From the NCBI GenBank assembly GCA_036365455.1, contig JAWQUS010000016.1:13353001-13417000 (forward strand): a DNA stretch of 64,000 nucleotides, in the 5' to 3' direction. The notes under the pieces were generated by a model. The model made no database searches and was not told the DNA's origin. It worked only from the letters and a program-made list of their open reading frames with translations. Below are positions 12,301 to 24,600 of the stretch, piece after piece. Each line of letters begins with the position of its first letter. Position 1 is the first letter of the stretch. This stretch comes from Macrosoma leucophasiata. Its lineage: Eukaryota > Arthropoda > Insecta > Lepidoptera > Hedylidae. The position numbers were made by a program, and so were the translations under genes.

Positions 12301-13482
12301 ATATGCATTTACCTCTGCCTACACCTTCGGAGATTACAGGCATGAAGTTAGTTTTTCAGGCAGTAAGTTTTTTTAAATCTTTGCATATTTATCACACTTA
12401 CAAGATATTCCTGTCGTAATATGGTGCAATACGTATGTGGACATTCGACGCTACGTGTAGAATTTGTGATGGTGAGACAAGTCTGATCCGTGTCGACCGA
12501 GGAAAACCCGCATGCGTAGCATCTTAATTGACCTGCAATTAAAAAGTTTCTCTCAAGTCTACAAACTCAGGTAGACAGATTGATAGATATTACCTACCTT
12601 GGTAGGTACCTATATAGGTATTTTTATCAAATTCGTAAGCGCGTTAGGTACTTTCTTACTACTTCAAAATTAAATATCCTAGGTACCTAAGTGAATGTAT
12701 CAACACCTACTTATCTAAATACTTGCCTTCCCAGTACCTACATAATTAACTGTACGAGGGTGCAGATGCTTAACGATCAAATCTATTTTTTTTATGAAAT
12801 CGAAGTGGCAAACAAGCATGCAGTTCACAATGATGTTAAGTGATGACTGCAGCCTATAGACACTTACCCACACCACAAACACCAAGGTCAAAATGCAGGT
12901 GCGTTACCACTCCTGAGGCCTAAGGTGTTATGCCTCTGTGCCGGAAATTATAGGGCCGTTCATTACCACCTGACCGATAGTGCTGAACACTACCATTTAG
13001 CGGCAAGTACCTACCTATATTAGGTAATGCGGTGGTACCTACGCCCGCGAGCTTCGTCACTGGAGCTCTACCACCAGTAAAAACCATCTATATTCTATAT
13101 ACCTACACCTAATAAATGTTACCGGCCAAACCCGTTTTTAGGCCAAAGTAGTTTGGTCTAAAATCTGTGCAATTTCTTCAGTCTAAGAATACGTACATCG
13201 ACCTACTGATGGTCAATCGATTAACGTTTTTATTCTGTTGTTTCGTCAGATCATAATTTGTAGTTAAATAATTATTTCTTGGTCACGTATCTCTTTACAT
13301 GCATAAAATGTCGTATTTATAATTGATCACTACACCCTTTCATGTTTGTTCACATTCACAATGATGGTACGAAATAGGTAGAATATTTTAATACAAATTG
13401 ACACTTTCTATTGAATAAACTTACACACTGATTTCCCCACTAGACATAGAAAAATAAACAACAAAATAGTGTTGAATTTCAT
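9365..13482 (-). CDS. Ly6/three-finger GPI-anchored surface protein, 4 coding exons
   Basis: Exons, 5' to 3': 13482-13425, 12532-12402, 11307-11178 and 9546-9365. All junctions are GT/AG with matching phase, total 501 nt, 166 aa. Residues 1-20 form a signal peptide (MKFNTILLFIFLCLVG). The mature part begins LRCYACG, has spaced cysteines (DQTC, VECPHTYC, SRGCE) and ends with ACTSDLCN, the closing motif of Ly6/uPAR domains. After it comes a short linker with small residues (GTGGS) and a hydrophobic C-terminal tail, as expected for replacement by a GPI anchor. Insect relatives (quiver/sleepless, boudin, crooked and similar proteins) act outside the cell in channel regulation, septate junctions or protein trafficking; I cannot assign a specific orthologue. 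An in-frame ATG 24 nt upstream (13506) is an alternative start, but the chosen one has the better context (acaaaATG). The introns carry a mariner, a SINE and a family A copy. Confidence 0.88.
9698..10967 (-). mobile_element. mariner-type DNA transposon, defective, in Ly6 intron 3
   Basis: Ends carry terminal inverted repeats: ggttggggaaaaagtttctt at about 9700-9719 and, on the other strand, ggttggggaaaaagtctttt at about 10965-10946. Between them lies one minus-strand transposase gene broken by mutations. The length of about 1.27 kb is typical for mariner. The exact TA target duplication is unclear because the flanks have drifted. Confidence 0.88.
9774..10790 (-). pseudogene. broken mariner transposase
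   Basis: The C-terminal part (10364-9774) is one open frame of 196 aa. It shows GDVKWITYD, HHDNARPHTS and PPYSPDLAPSDFHLF, that is, the three catalytic aspartates of the mariner D,D34D triad. Upstream, fragments of the helix-turn-helix half are readable in other frames (VKDAPRSGRP and HLKKAGYKK), interrupted by at least one stop and a frameshift. The element is therefore not autonomous. The usual mariner transposase is about 345 aa. Confidence 0.85.
11469..11565. repeat. foldback MITE in Ly6 intron 2
   Basis: A near-perfect palindrome: gtaacatttcacatccttct on the left is mirrored by aaggatgtgaaatgttac on the right. The core matches half of the element at 52239-52540, so the two belong to one family. 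Confidence 0.65.
12056..12360 (+). mobile_element. tRNA-derived SINE, copy 1
   Basis: The head reads agcctagtggtagca (A-box-like) and gggttcgattcc (B box), the internal RNA polymerase III promoter of a tRNA-derived SINE. The tail reads ctctgcctacaccttcggag followed by acaggcatgaagtta, matching the tails of RTE-type LINEs in this window. It lies in Ly6 intron 2 and ends about 45 bp from exon 2. Confidence 0.75.
12785..13083 (-). repeat. family A short retroelement, copy 2
   Basis: Near full length, reverse orientation. The poly(A) end is at about 12785-12793 and the distal end is ctctaccaccagtaa. All diagnostic blocks listed for copy 1 are present. It lies in Ly6 intron 1. Confidence 0.75.
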
Positions 13483-14879
13483 TTTGTTCGCCTTGAGGCC
13501 ACTCATCCGATACTAAAATGAATAGTGATTTCATTATAGTAATCAACTTATCTTTCTATCTTTAATAACAGATAATAATTTGTTATCTTTGCAATTGGAC
13601 TTCATATAAATCGTCATTACAGACATCAATGACGATTTTATCGTATCAGCTATTTTCTGCCACGATCATTAATTAATTACATTTATAAAGTCTTTGTCTT
13701 GTTTCTGGTTCCATTGCATAAGAGTAACACTTAAGAAAAGAAGAGAAAGAATGAATCTCAATCAGAATGGGTGAATAGGTACATATTTATTTATTTATTT
13801 ATTTAATCTTTAATGCACAAAGAAAGTACATAAGGCGGACTTAACATAAGACATATCAATGTGCCTACCTATTGTATGTGTGATAATAAAGGTTGAAGGG
13901 TTGAGTGTCACCAAGATTTGTTTATGTTTTAAATAATTTATATCAGTGCTCCTTTCCTACCATAAATTCATAAGTTGTTCAATCTGGCAGCACGTCTAGA
14001 TCGCTAGGACAGTGGCCGGTGTTTATCTTAATTGCCATTTCACTGCAACCAGCTCCATCCATCTGGTCGTGCGTAATCGATTCTCGTAATTACCGGTTTG
14101 CAATCTGTGTAACGGAATCCTACCTAATGGCGCGACAGACTGCCTGGCTGCAACGTTCGTTAGCTACCATTTAGATCCAAACCCACACAGAGAACTTGCA
14201 CTACTTCCTACTTCATTATTGAAACTAGTATTTTACTCTGGTGGAGTATATTTTTTACGATGCGTGGGTGTGGTGGATCCGCAAACAGGTTTGCGGAACT
14301 TGTTTTCAATTACAGCGCTTTCACACAGCCACACACCGTATTGATCCCATGCAGGACTCCGTTTAGTAGTGCATGAGTTTCTATAGGTGTTTACACGAGC
14401 TGACGCGCGCGATGCGCGATGACAGCAGAACACCGTTACTGGCAGAAGCCGAAAACCCGCGTAAAAAAAGGGTTAGGTAGGTTGTAACGTACGTCTGTAT
14501 ATAGTAGGTATGTACTCATTCTGATTGTGTCAGATCAAAAGAACAATAGCAATATTTGAGTTCATATATAAACCTCTATTGTCCTCTATAATTTTGTTAC
14601 TTTAAGATCAATAAAAACTGCTGAGGAAAATAAATAAGTACTTCGTTATACATACTAAACTGAGCACCTAACTTAGACTCTCACCTGATCAGGTATAGGG
14701 TCGCCAGTTCGCTAAACCTAAAAGCCGGACAGACCATCAAGTTTTTTGGGTAAAAAGGCCGGACACCCGCGATAGAAGCGTTCCGCTGTGCTCGGCGCTA
14801 AATGTAAGAAACCTAACAAAAGCCGGACACTGTATATTTTGACCGGACAGGCAATCAAAAGATCGGTCAAAATGCCTAT
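13483..14879. other. intergenic region between the Ly6 gene and IR remnants
   Basis: Presumed promoter of the Ly6 gene at the left edge; no convincing core motif was fixed. At about 13785-13870 a (TTTA)n run followed by tctttaatgcacaaag and aaggcggactta looks like a LINE tail in reverse. The block 14225-14465 is locally GC-rich (cgcgcgatgcgcgatg) with a 66-aa open frame. It looks like an old repeat, and I could not place it. Confidence 0.4.
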
Positions 14880-15025
14880 CAATACTATATTACCTGGAGA
14901 AACACGGCAATATAACATTTCAAGAGCAAGTAAAAGCCATCTGACTAACATAGGTACCGTAGAGCAGCATCAGGAGTACCAGATGGAAGTCGGCCATATT
15001 CACGAAGCAGACCATGCCACTATAT
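14880..15025 (-). pseudogene. IR C-terminal exon remnant
   Basis: Translated on the minus strand, this matches the last exon of IR-A: VNMADFH, LLMLLYGT and, after a frameshift, LLLALEMLYCR. IR-A reads VNMTDFHPALLMLLYGM...LLLVLEVLYYR at the same place. It is therefore a decayed copy of the segment around the last membrane helix. It carries a frameshift and no upstream exons nearby. It lies just downstream of IR-A in the same orientation, consistent with an older tandem duplicate. Confidence 0.75.
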
Positions 15026-15100
15026 CATACGTAAGATAGCATCTATTCGAAGGTATACTACCAAACCCATTTATCAGAGTGACTATATAAACTAATAACC

Positions 15101-15237
15101 TTATTCATAAACGTATTTTAGCTAAAGTGTTACTAATGTCTCCTTTGTCTTTTCTATCCTACACATTTGACAATTCAACTGACAAAGACAAAGCATTCTA
15201 TAGCTAAAACGTATCTAATGTACGTTTATGAATAAAG
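15101..15237. repeat. foldback MITE H, copy 1
   Basis: Ends ttattcataaacgta and tacgtttatgaataa are inverted copies, and the inner arms (ttttagctaaa and tagctaaaacgta) also pair. A second copy lies at 17131-17291. It is noncoding. Confidence 0.65.
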
Positions 15238-15475
15238 TGGTGAGAATTCGAGTATAGTTTCTGACAGACCAACGGATGGACAAACGGATGGACATAGCGA
15301 AACTATAGGTATGAGTTACTGGCCTACTATGAGGCTATGGAACTCCTAAAAAACGAGATAATTAGGTGTAATTTGTAAATACACAACATGAGTGTGTTTG
15401 TACAATATACAAAAACATGAGTGTTTGCTACATTTAATTTGAGTGTTATTTTAATAATTTATGTTCGTATATTTA

Positions 15476-15540
15476 CAGATATTCGAAAAAAAATGTTATA
15501 CAATTGAGAGTTGAGGATTATCCCTTATTCTAGATAAACC
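15476..15540 (-). pseudogene. possible further IR exon scrap
   Basis: The sequence acagatattcgaaaaaaa followed by ttgaggattatccc parallels acagatattcgagaaaaa...ctgaggatcatccc at the very end of the IR-A last exon (15649-15720). The match is short and gapped. It would be the end of another dead C-terminal exon. Confidence 0.35.
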
Positions 15541-15637
15541 TTGATAACACAACTCTACCAGAGAATATGTTATAACTCAACTCTAAATGCGTAATAGACT
15601 TTATATAGTGATTTTTAACAATAACTTAACAGATATT

Positions 15638-18600
15638 CTAACTTCTAACAGATATTCGAGAAAAACGTCGGTAATATAACACTTCAAGGACAAGCAAAAG
15701 GCAGCTGAGGATCATCCCGTAGAGCAGCATCAGAAGAGCCGGATGGAAGTCAGTCATATTCACGGAACCGAAGCTGCCGCCATGTGATGCACAAGTCGGC
15801 TTCTTTGCGTATACCACACGGTTCTCGCGGTCATTAAGACCGTGTTCTTGGGTTCTGAATAATCTGTCAATATAAGAACCAGTTTTTTTAGGAATTCCTT
15901 TAATTTGATGGTTTACATACAACTTTTGAAGGATGTAGTCAAAGATATTAGTTGTAGTATTAGTGTAGCGAGAGGTTGATCAGAAATTGGGTATGTTCAA
16001 AAGTTTACATTTAATACGAAAAGTATAACGTAATGATATGAAAAGCAAGTCAATTTGAATGAAACGTATTATCTTCAAATATTTATAATCTGGAGATGTG
16101 AGGAATACTTGGTTTCACAGAAATAAACTCGGGCCATATTGATAATTCATTAGATATCAATACCCATCACACTGGTGGTAGAGCTTCAGTGACGGAGTTC
16201 GCGGGCGTAGGCATCACCGCATTACCTAATATACCTTCTTGCCGCTAAATGTTACTGTTTAGCACTATCGTGTTCCGGTCAGGTGGTAATGTACGGCCCT
16301 ATAATTTCTGGCACAGAGGCATAACACCTTATGCCTCAGGAGTGGCAACGCATCTGCATTTTGACCTCTGGTCATTGTGTGGGTGTCTATAGGCTGTAGT
16401 CATCACTTAGCATCAACGTGAACTGCATGCTTGTTTTCCACTACCATTACATAAAAAAATGTGAAAATGCCTCTGCAACCATCCATGTGAATGTGGATGG
16501 TTGCAGAGGCCCAGGAAGACCAAGGCTGACCTAACATGACCAAATAGGTCGAGTTCTGTCTGATGGTGGGGTCAAAATTCTTAGGAATCGGCGTGCATGT
16601 ATGAAGAGAATGATGAAGGTAGACGAGGCACGAGAGGTTTGTCTGAACCGGGATATCTGGCGCTCTACACTCTCTGCCTACCCCGTTAGGGACCTGGCGT
16701 GAAGATACATACATACATACATAAAAAGAAATCTATTTTTTTCGCTTAAGGCTCGAAGTTGCAAAGGACCGCAATAGGTGGAAGAAAATAGGGGAGGTTT
16801 TTGCCCAGCAGTGGGACAGTTAAAGCTATTAAAAAAAGTATATATTTTATGAAGTGGCAAACAAGCGTACCCACAGTTTAAACATGCTAAGTGATTACTC
16901 TAGCCTATAAACATCTACAAAAATACAGGGATTTCAATGTAGATGCGTTGCCAATCCTAAGGCCTACCTAATGCTTCTGAATGCTTGAAATAGGGTAGGG
17001 TTAACTTACATTACCATCTGAACGAAATACGATAGCGTTGAACACTACCATTTAGCGGGAAATAGCAATGCGGTGGTGCCTACGTCCAACAGCAATCAGT
17101 AAAATAGAAAAATGTCTTAAGCATTTAAAAACTTACCCCCTCATTCGTAAACGTATTTTAGCTAAAGTGTTGCTAATCTCTCCTATGTTTTTATATATCC
17201 TGCACATTTGACAATGCAACTAACAAAGACAAAGCATATTATATAGCTAAAACGTATCTAATGTACGTTTTTGAATAAGGGGGTAAGTATTTACTTACCT
17301 ACTGTAGGTACATAATCTATACTTATAATAAAACTGTAGAAGTGTAAATTCTGTACATTAAAAATATTAAAAAAATAAATACCAGGGGATGTTACTAGAT
17401 CGATACCGAACCCAAATATGTGATTAGAAATTTTTTTGTCTGTCTGTCTGTCTGTTTGTTCAAGCATCACAGAAAAACTACCTTTCCGATTACAATGAAA
17501 CTTGGTATGATTATACTTTAACCTTTGGCGCACAACACTGGGTACTTTTTATCCCAGAAAAATGTCTGTTTGTCTGTGTGTTTGTGCACGTTAATATTAG
17601 ACACGGCTTATTCGATTTGCGAATTTCACTAATATATTGTGGTAAGTTTCACTTAACGTTTAGTGTTTGTTTCATGTGAATCGATTCAGAAATAAAAAAA
17701 GTTATGTCAATATAAAGAATCATAACGAATATTTTTAAGCCATTCTGTATGTTAGTTCTATCTTTTAGAGGGTTTCGTACCTAAAAGGTAAAAATGTACC
17801 CTACGGATAACTAATCCTCCGCTGTCTGTGTGTCTGTCCGTCCGTCCATCTGTCACCAGCCTGTATCTCATAAATAGTGATAGCTAGAAAGCTAACATTT
17901 ACACAAATTATGTATTTCTGATACCGCTATAAGGACAAAATTAATTAATTACTAAAAATAAGAAAATGAAAATATTAAGGGGTCCAAGGGGATTTATTGT
18001 ATATTGTAACGTGTTTTTTTTCGTATATGTTTTGCTCGATCATAATAACGGTAGCAAATAGACGTTTAAAATTTTCACAGATTTTTTAGGTCTTATGTTG
18101 AATATTACCTTCCATAATAAATGTATACATCTATACATCTATATTTAAACAAATAAATGAAATTGGAGTGTCGGTTTGTAATATTAAAATAACCGCTTTT
18201 TACTAAATGCATATGTATGTATACACGGCACATATACTTTTTTTTTTTTTTTTTTTTAATGTAAGGGAAGTGGTAAACAAGCATGCAGTTCACATTGATG
18301 TTAAGTGATAACTGCAGCCTATAGACACCCACACAAAGACCAAGGTCAAAATGCAGATGCGTTACCACTCCTGAGGCCTAAGGTCTTATGCCTCTGTGCC
18401 GGAAATTACAGGGCCGTACATTACCACCTGACCGGAACACGATAGTGTTGAACACTACCATTTAGCGGCAAGTATATTAGGTAATGCGGTGGTGCCTACG
18501 CCCGCGAGCTCCGTCACTGGAGCTCTACCACCAGTAACACTTCTAACAGGATCTTTGGCTGTCTATAAATTAACTACGATTAAAACGAACATTCCTTACC

Positions 18601-21600
18601 ACATTTACAAAATTATGAGGATATGACTTTGTCTCTAAGAACTATGAGTCTGCTTATTGTCTACTTACCAAAACAACAGTTTTTACAATTTTTGTCTGTC
18701 TGTCTGTTTGGCGGGGCTAATCTTGGGAACGGCTGGACCGATTTTGACGGGACTTTCACTGGCAGATAGCTGATGTAATAAGGAGTAACTTAGGCTACTT
18801 TAATACTAGCTGCGCCCGCATTTCGTCCGGGTAGATACTGAACAATCATATTTTTTCTCACGTGGACGAAGTCGCGGGCACAGCTAGTTATTACTATGTC
18901 GAAACTGAACGTCAGCTTGTGCAAAATAAATGGTTGCTACATACTTAAAGAGGTTTTGGAGAAGATGAATTTACCCAATTTTGTATATTTCCGTAAAAGG
19001 GGAGTTCTTGCGACAGGTTTGCCATGGCAAAGCTTCTTGTAAGAATTGAATTTCTTGAAGGCCACATTTCTCATGCTCTTGAAAATGTCTTTCTACAAAT
19101 CTGTATCCGGTACCTAGATTCATATGAAATGCGAATGGATGCTGCAAAAAACTAGTAATAAGTGAATCATTAATAACATGCAGAATACCAACATCAATCA
19201 ATCATAATATATTTACCAACCGTTTGTAACCGTTTCACACCTTCTTCCAAAGACATGTAATTTCCTTTAGATCCACGAGGTACTATTTTTGTTTCATAGA
19301 TTTCTTTTCTAACAGGATCTTTGGCTGTCTATAAATTAACTACGATTAAAACGAACATTCCTTACCACATTTACAAAATTATGAGGATATGACTTTGTCT
19401 CTAAGAACTATGAGTCTGCTTATTGCGGGACTAATAAAAATGTTACTTCACAAATGGAGTGGCCAAAATGGCTTTCTTAAAGTCACATAATTTTAAGAAA
19501 CAAAAATACAGTGCAATGCTAGACTTTCGATATTGCGTTGGAACTCTTCTTATTATTAGTAAAAACTACATAAAAAACCGGTCAAGTGCGTGTCGGGCCA
19601 AGCGCAGTGTAGGGTTCCGTAGTTACAGAGTAAGAAATGTAATGAAAAAAATAAATAAATATTTTCTATGGAGTTGTTCGAAATTTTCTAGTAAAATACA
19701 TTTGGTCGACTATTACTCGCAAACTTGCAGGGCCAACTTAGGTGTGATAGTTTTCCTTTTAATTTCGTTATATGTAGCTTCTATCGCCGTAACGTTTGAA
19801 TTTCTAACAACAACCGTTTAGTCTGTAGGGGGGGACGACACTTGAGTCTAACGAAAATTTTCACTTTAAAGCTTAATAAGTCACGAAAAGTTAACTAAAT
19901 CGAAAAATGATGTTCGCACACCCATAATATTTTTAAAAAACCTATCCAACGATACCCCACACTATATGAAAATCGGAAATAAAAAATATATCCGCGCGTT
20001 ACTAGTAGGGGAGGTTACCCTAAAAAAATTTTTTTTTCACGTTTTTATTCTTTCACTTTATTGGCGTAATTAAGGTGTATATTTGTGCCAAATTTCAAGT
20101 CTCTAGTACTAATCGTTTCTGCGCTAAACCGCGGACGGACAGACAGACAGACAGACGGACATGGCGAAACTATAAGGGTTCCTTATTTACTACGCAACCC
20201 TAAAAAGAAAGCATGATTGTTTATAATAAAATGAAGTACGTACCGAAAAATGGAATCTATTGTACGGATTATCTTCTACTCCCAACTCTAGTTTAGAGTT
20301 CAGTAAATCTGATAGAGTTTTAATTTGATCGGATGTAGATTGCAGTAACGCTACTATACTAGCAGAGTACGAAGTGTATAGGAATACAAACACAGAGAAT
20401 ATAAAAAACATAACAACGCGCCCCAATGTACCTTCAACAAGAATAAAAGATAAAGATTTATGTAGAATCGCTTTTTATTCCCTAAAATTCTGTAAGTTAC
20501 ATAAAACTTTCCAAGAGCTAAATAAAACCTTTTAAGGTCTTTTTAGTCAGAATTGAATAGTGCCAGCTTATGCTCGATCTATTTCTGACTAAGAAATCTG
20601 AGTTCAAAAGTCGTCAAACAATTTCAAACATTGGTTAAAACTTTCTTTTTTTTATATTCAACCATTGTGTCGCAATAAACAGGATAAGTTTTTCTCATAA
20701 ATTGATAACCTATTGGTAGCAGACCACTGCTATTACGCGAGGTTCCTGGGTTCTAGGAATGGTAATGTGCCTGGAGATGTCGACAGGCTCGCCAAAACGT
20801 AATCGGAGAATCGAGGGAGTTTGAATGCATGCTTGAATGTATGCATTTACCTCTGCCTACCTCTTCGAAGATTACAGGCGTGAAATTACGTTACGTTTCT
20901 GTTCTTAAAATGAAACTTAAATTGTAGCGTTTTAGAAATGTTTCCAAATCATTGAACTTTAACGGTTTAATACGAAATTAAGTTTTTGTGACTGTAATGA
21001 AAATAATATTTAGGTACATACCTTTTAATTCATTTGAACTGCCTTGTTGAGTCATAGCTCCCATAATCATGATAATAATGTCACTTACGCTTGGTTTCAG
21101 AAAGCTTTGATCATACTAGAAAAATACATTTTTTTTTAAATGTCATAAGAAGCAAATGCAGAGTCATTTTTCATACATATAAAATTGCATTGAGACTTTT
21201 ACTTACATCATCAATATCTAACTTTTCATTTTCCCACTTCGCATTGAAATAAAGAACGAATATCATTATGAGTATCAGTCCAAAAATACAATACCAAACT
21301 GCAGGCTTGTAGGGCAACAAAAATAAATTGTTTTCATAGGACAACGGTGGCTGCCGAAATACAAACCGAACGGATACCGGCGAAGGCTGTGATAAGTATT
21401 CTAACACTTCTGTTCGCTGTTTTATTAAGAAAGTCACCGTTCCTGTAAACATTAACGTTAGTTATTGTAACTGCACCTGCATCGACTAGAATAGATGAAG
21501 ATTCCATTCAAAATATTGATGTGGCGATATTTTTAATCGTAACGACTTCCCGCCTCTGTCGCCCAGGTTATGTTAATATAGAGTTAATTATATTCGTTTA

Positions 21601-24600
21601 GTATTTGAGCATAAAGTTTAGAATAGGGGGTTACATACCTAATTGATAAAGTTCCTCGTCCTATTTTTTTATTTTAATATCAATTACATTGACACAATGT
21701 ATCCAAACGTTAAGGAAATAGATTGAGGAGTTGCCTCTCTTCTTAAAATCCGGTGTCAAATAAGCCCCACACATTTAACCAATTTCGATGAGTACGAGAA
21801 ATAAGGGAATCGAACTAAAGTTTCGTTCTAGTAACATTTTCATAGAGCTGGGTCACAATAGAAATTATTGCTGCAGCTTGTAATTAAAAGACCACTTATA
21901 AGAACCACGGATTATCCCATCAATTATTATTTACCACATAAATCCATTTATTCAAACGGAAACAGGTTTGTGATAAATTGTCATTGCAAATATCGACATC
22001 GTTATAAAGTGGTGAAAAAGGCAGACAATTAATTCATGGCCACCATAATAATTTTAGTTGCCCTTATAGGTAATGATAGAGAGATAGCGACAAATATATA
22101 TTTGTAAGTCTCTCTGATTTTTTTAATGCACGCTCATGATTTTGAAGAAAAGTCCCTCAGAATGATAGGTACACGACCTATTTAAATGAGCAAGCGGCTA
22201 ATAAGAACTCAGTTGAATAAAAGAAGCAAATACTAACTATGACTTAGTATTTTGTTTCTTAAATTAAACAAATTATAAAAAGACTAACCTGCAAGATCTG
22301 CTCTACCCTCAGCTAAATCGCCAATCATGCCACTCCACGAGCCATTTGAGAAAAAGCCCCATGTATTAGAAAAAATTGGCACTTGAGTTGCGTTCATGAA
22401 ATCGAACAAGGGTGAAATCTGACGATAGCATGTTTTCGATATAGTATCAATATGAATATTCCTAAAAAATAATAATATTATTTTTCGTTTTGATTAAGCT
22501 GTTTTAAAATTAAATATTTAAGTTATATGTACGAGTATAAGGGGTGTATAATACAGAACTTGTAAAAATATGGCACCTACCTCAATCATAGGCTCGTATT
22601 AATAGACAGATTGATTGACTCAGCCCTTGAGACGGCGGGAAAATGACCCAAAACTGTTTTACAATAACTACGGGATCGTTTATTGCTGTCTAAGCGGAAA
22701 AGGTAGTGCTATAAGCTACCATTTAATAATAGGTACTATCTAGCACATCGGTGGTATCTAGCACATAAACTTAACATTATTATTTATACTTCTATGGATA
22801 GCACATACGACTAGTTCTCGGGAACTTGAACATTGCGTTATAATTCTATGGTAAAATTATATCAATTCAATGAATCATAAAAACAGATTACCTAAGGTCG
22901 TACAATTCAGTGGCAGTCCTATTGTCTATTATAACAAACGATAAAGTTATCGGCATTCCACCCAAATTTTTGCGTCTCATCGATGATGGAACACTATCAT
23001 CCAAAGTTTTATTAAGTCTTTTCGACGGTGTCCAGGATCCAAATGGTTCTGTGTACCATTCATTACCGTGGGCTTGTAATTTGTACACTAAAATCAGTGA
23101 GTAAGACATTAGTTAGCTAAAGTTAAATCTATTCAGCGTTGTAAATATTTTTTGAGATAGGTAGGTACATCATCTTAGAAATCAACAATTTATCTATTGA
23201 ACTGCGAATAAAGGAAGTGTTACTTAAAATTACCATACGATAAAGTGATGGTATTGCTATTTACTTTATATAGCCTATAAACAATGATGTGTCCATTGTT
23301 CACATTGTATTCATTCTGTCAGGTGCAATTGGTGGTTTTAGAGAAAAACTAGGTACCTACTGAAATAGTCAACTCGAAAGCACAAGTAGAGGTGCGTAGA
23401 TATCATATTTTCATAAAGGTAAGTAGGTACCTACTTTTACCTAGACGAAGCATTCGCTAGTGGGTTTATTTCGGTATCAGGAAGATTTTCGATAATCCCG
23501 AGGAAAAGGCCTCTGGTTCTTTGTATGAAACACCTCCGTCTCTTGCAACTGAATTGTAAAAAGATTTGCTTGCGCACCAACCGGCCCATCATTTTGATGA
23601 AGAACCTTCCTACATTACCACTTTGTCGTATCATGATGATTTTCAACAATTTAGGATAAAAGCAATGTACAGTGCTCATCAAGAAATAATGCACATTGAG
23701 CCTACGAAAGTGACAATCGGATAGTTTCGGCTTCATAGATCGTTATCTCTGCTGCACACTGCCTACGTAAGCATCCGTAGTCCGGTATTGGGCAAATGGA
23801 AATAAATAATGTACTCTTTGGGCAAAACTTGGTCAAAATGGTCGACAAATGTCAAATAGGTAAGTTGCGAAAGAGATAACGCATACAGATCCGAAATAAG
23901 CCAACGTCTCTTCCTGAGGTCAATGTGCATTATTTCTTGTTGGATACTGTACCTACAGCACAGCGCCTATTAAATTGATGTCAACCAAGTTATATAATAC
24001 GCTCTGTACCATCACATATCACTGACATTAACTACAACTAGAGTCGGCTCAATGCCTTGGTTCGTAACGAAGACAAAACACCAAAATTTTAGGCTCTTGG
24101 TATGTGACGCACCATGCATTCCATTTTGAAATATTTTACGGCGAGTTCCCCGGCACCAACACACAAAGTTTCATTGTAATCGGAAAGGTAGTTTTTCTGT
24201 GATGCTTGAACAAACAGACAGACAGACAGACAGACAAAAAAATTTCTAATCACATATTTGGGTTCGGTATCGATCTAGTAACATCCCCTGGTATTTATTT
24301 TTTCAATATTTTTAATGTACAGAATTTACACTTCTACAGTTTTATTATAAGTATAGATAACTCCAAAGATTAAATTTTGCAAGCACAACAGTAATGCCCA
24401 TGTAGCTTGTAGATGCAGGTATTAAGATTTAGTTTAGTGATTAACATCAGCGTGATTATATAATTGCCATGCCGACAACAAACTCTGCGATTATAGGGTG
24501 TTAGAAAAGTAACTCAAAATTATAACTATTACAAAACATTGAATACCTACACACATTATACTTACAAAAAATCAGCTTAAATATGTCACCATTATATTGC

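Noticed and set aside
17420..17460. Tandem TGTC run as a CRISPR-like or satellite array
   Set aside because: It is a short microsatellite internal to dispersed repeats (families F and G) in a eukaryotic genome.
19459..19821. 120-aa plus-strand open frame
   Set aside because: It spans IR-A intron sequence and the start of family G. The translation shows no motif and the frame is explained by repeat sequence.
22565..22755. Possible very old family A copy in IR-A intron 3
   Set aside because: Only scattered blocks (gctaccattta, atcggtggtatc) remain and could not be aligned with confidence.
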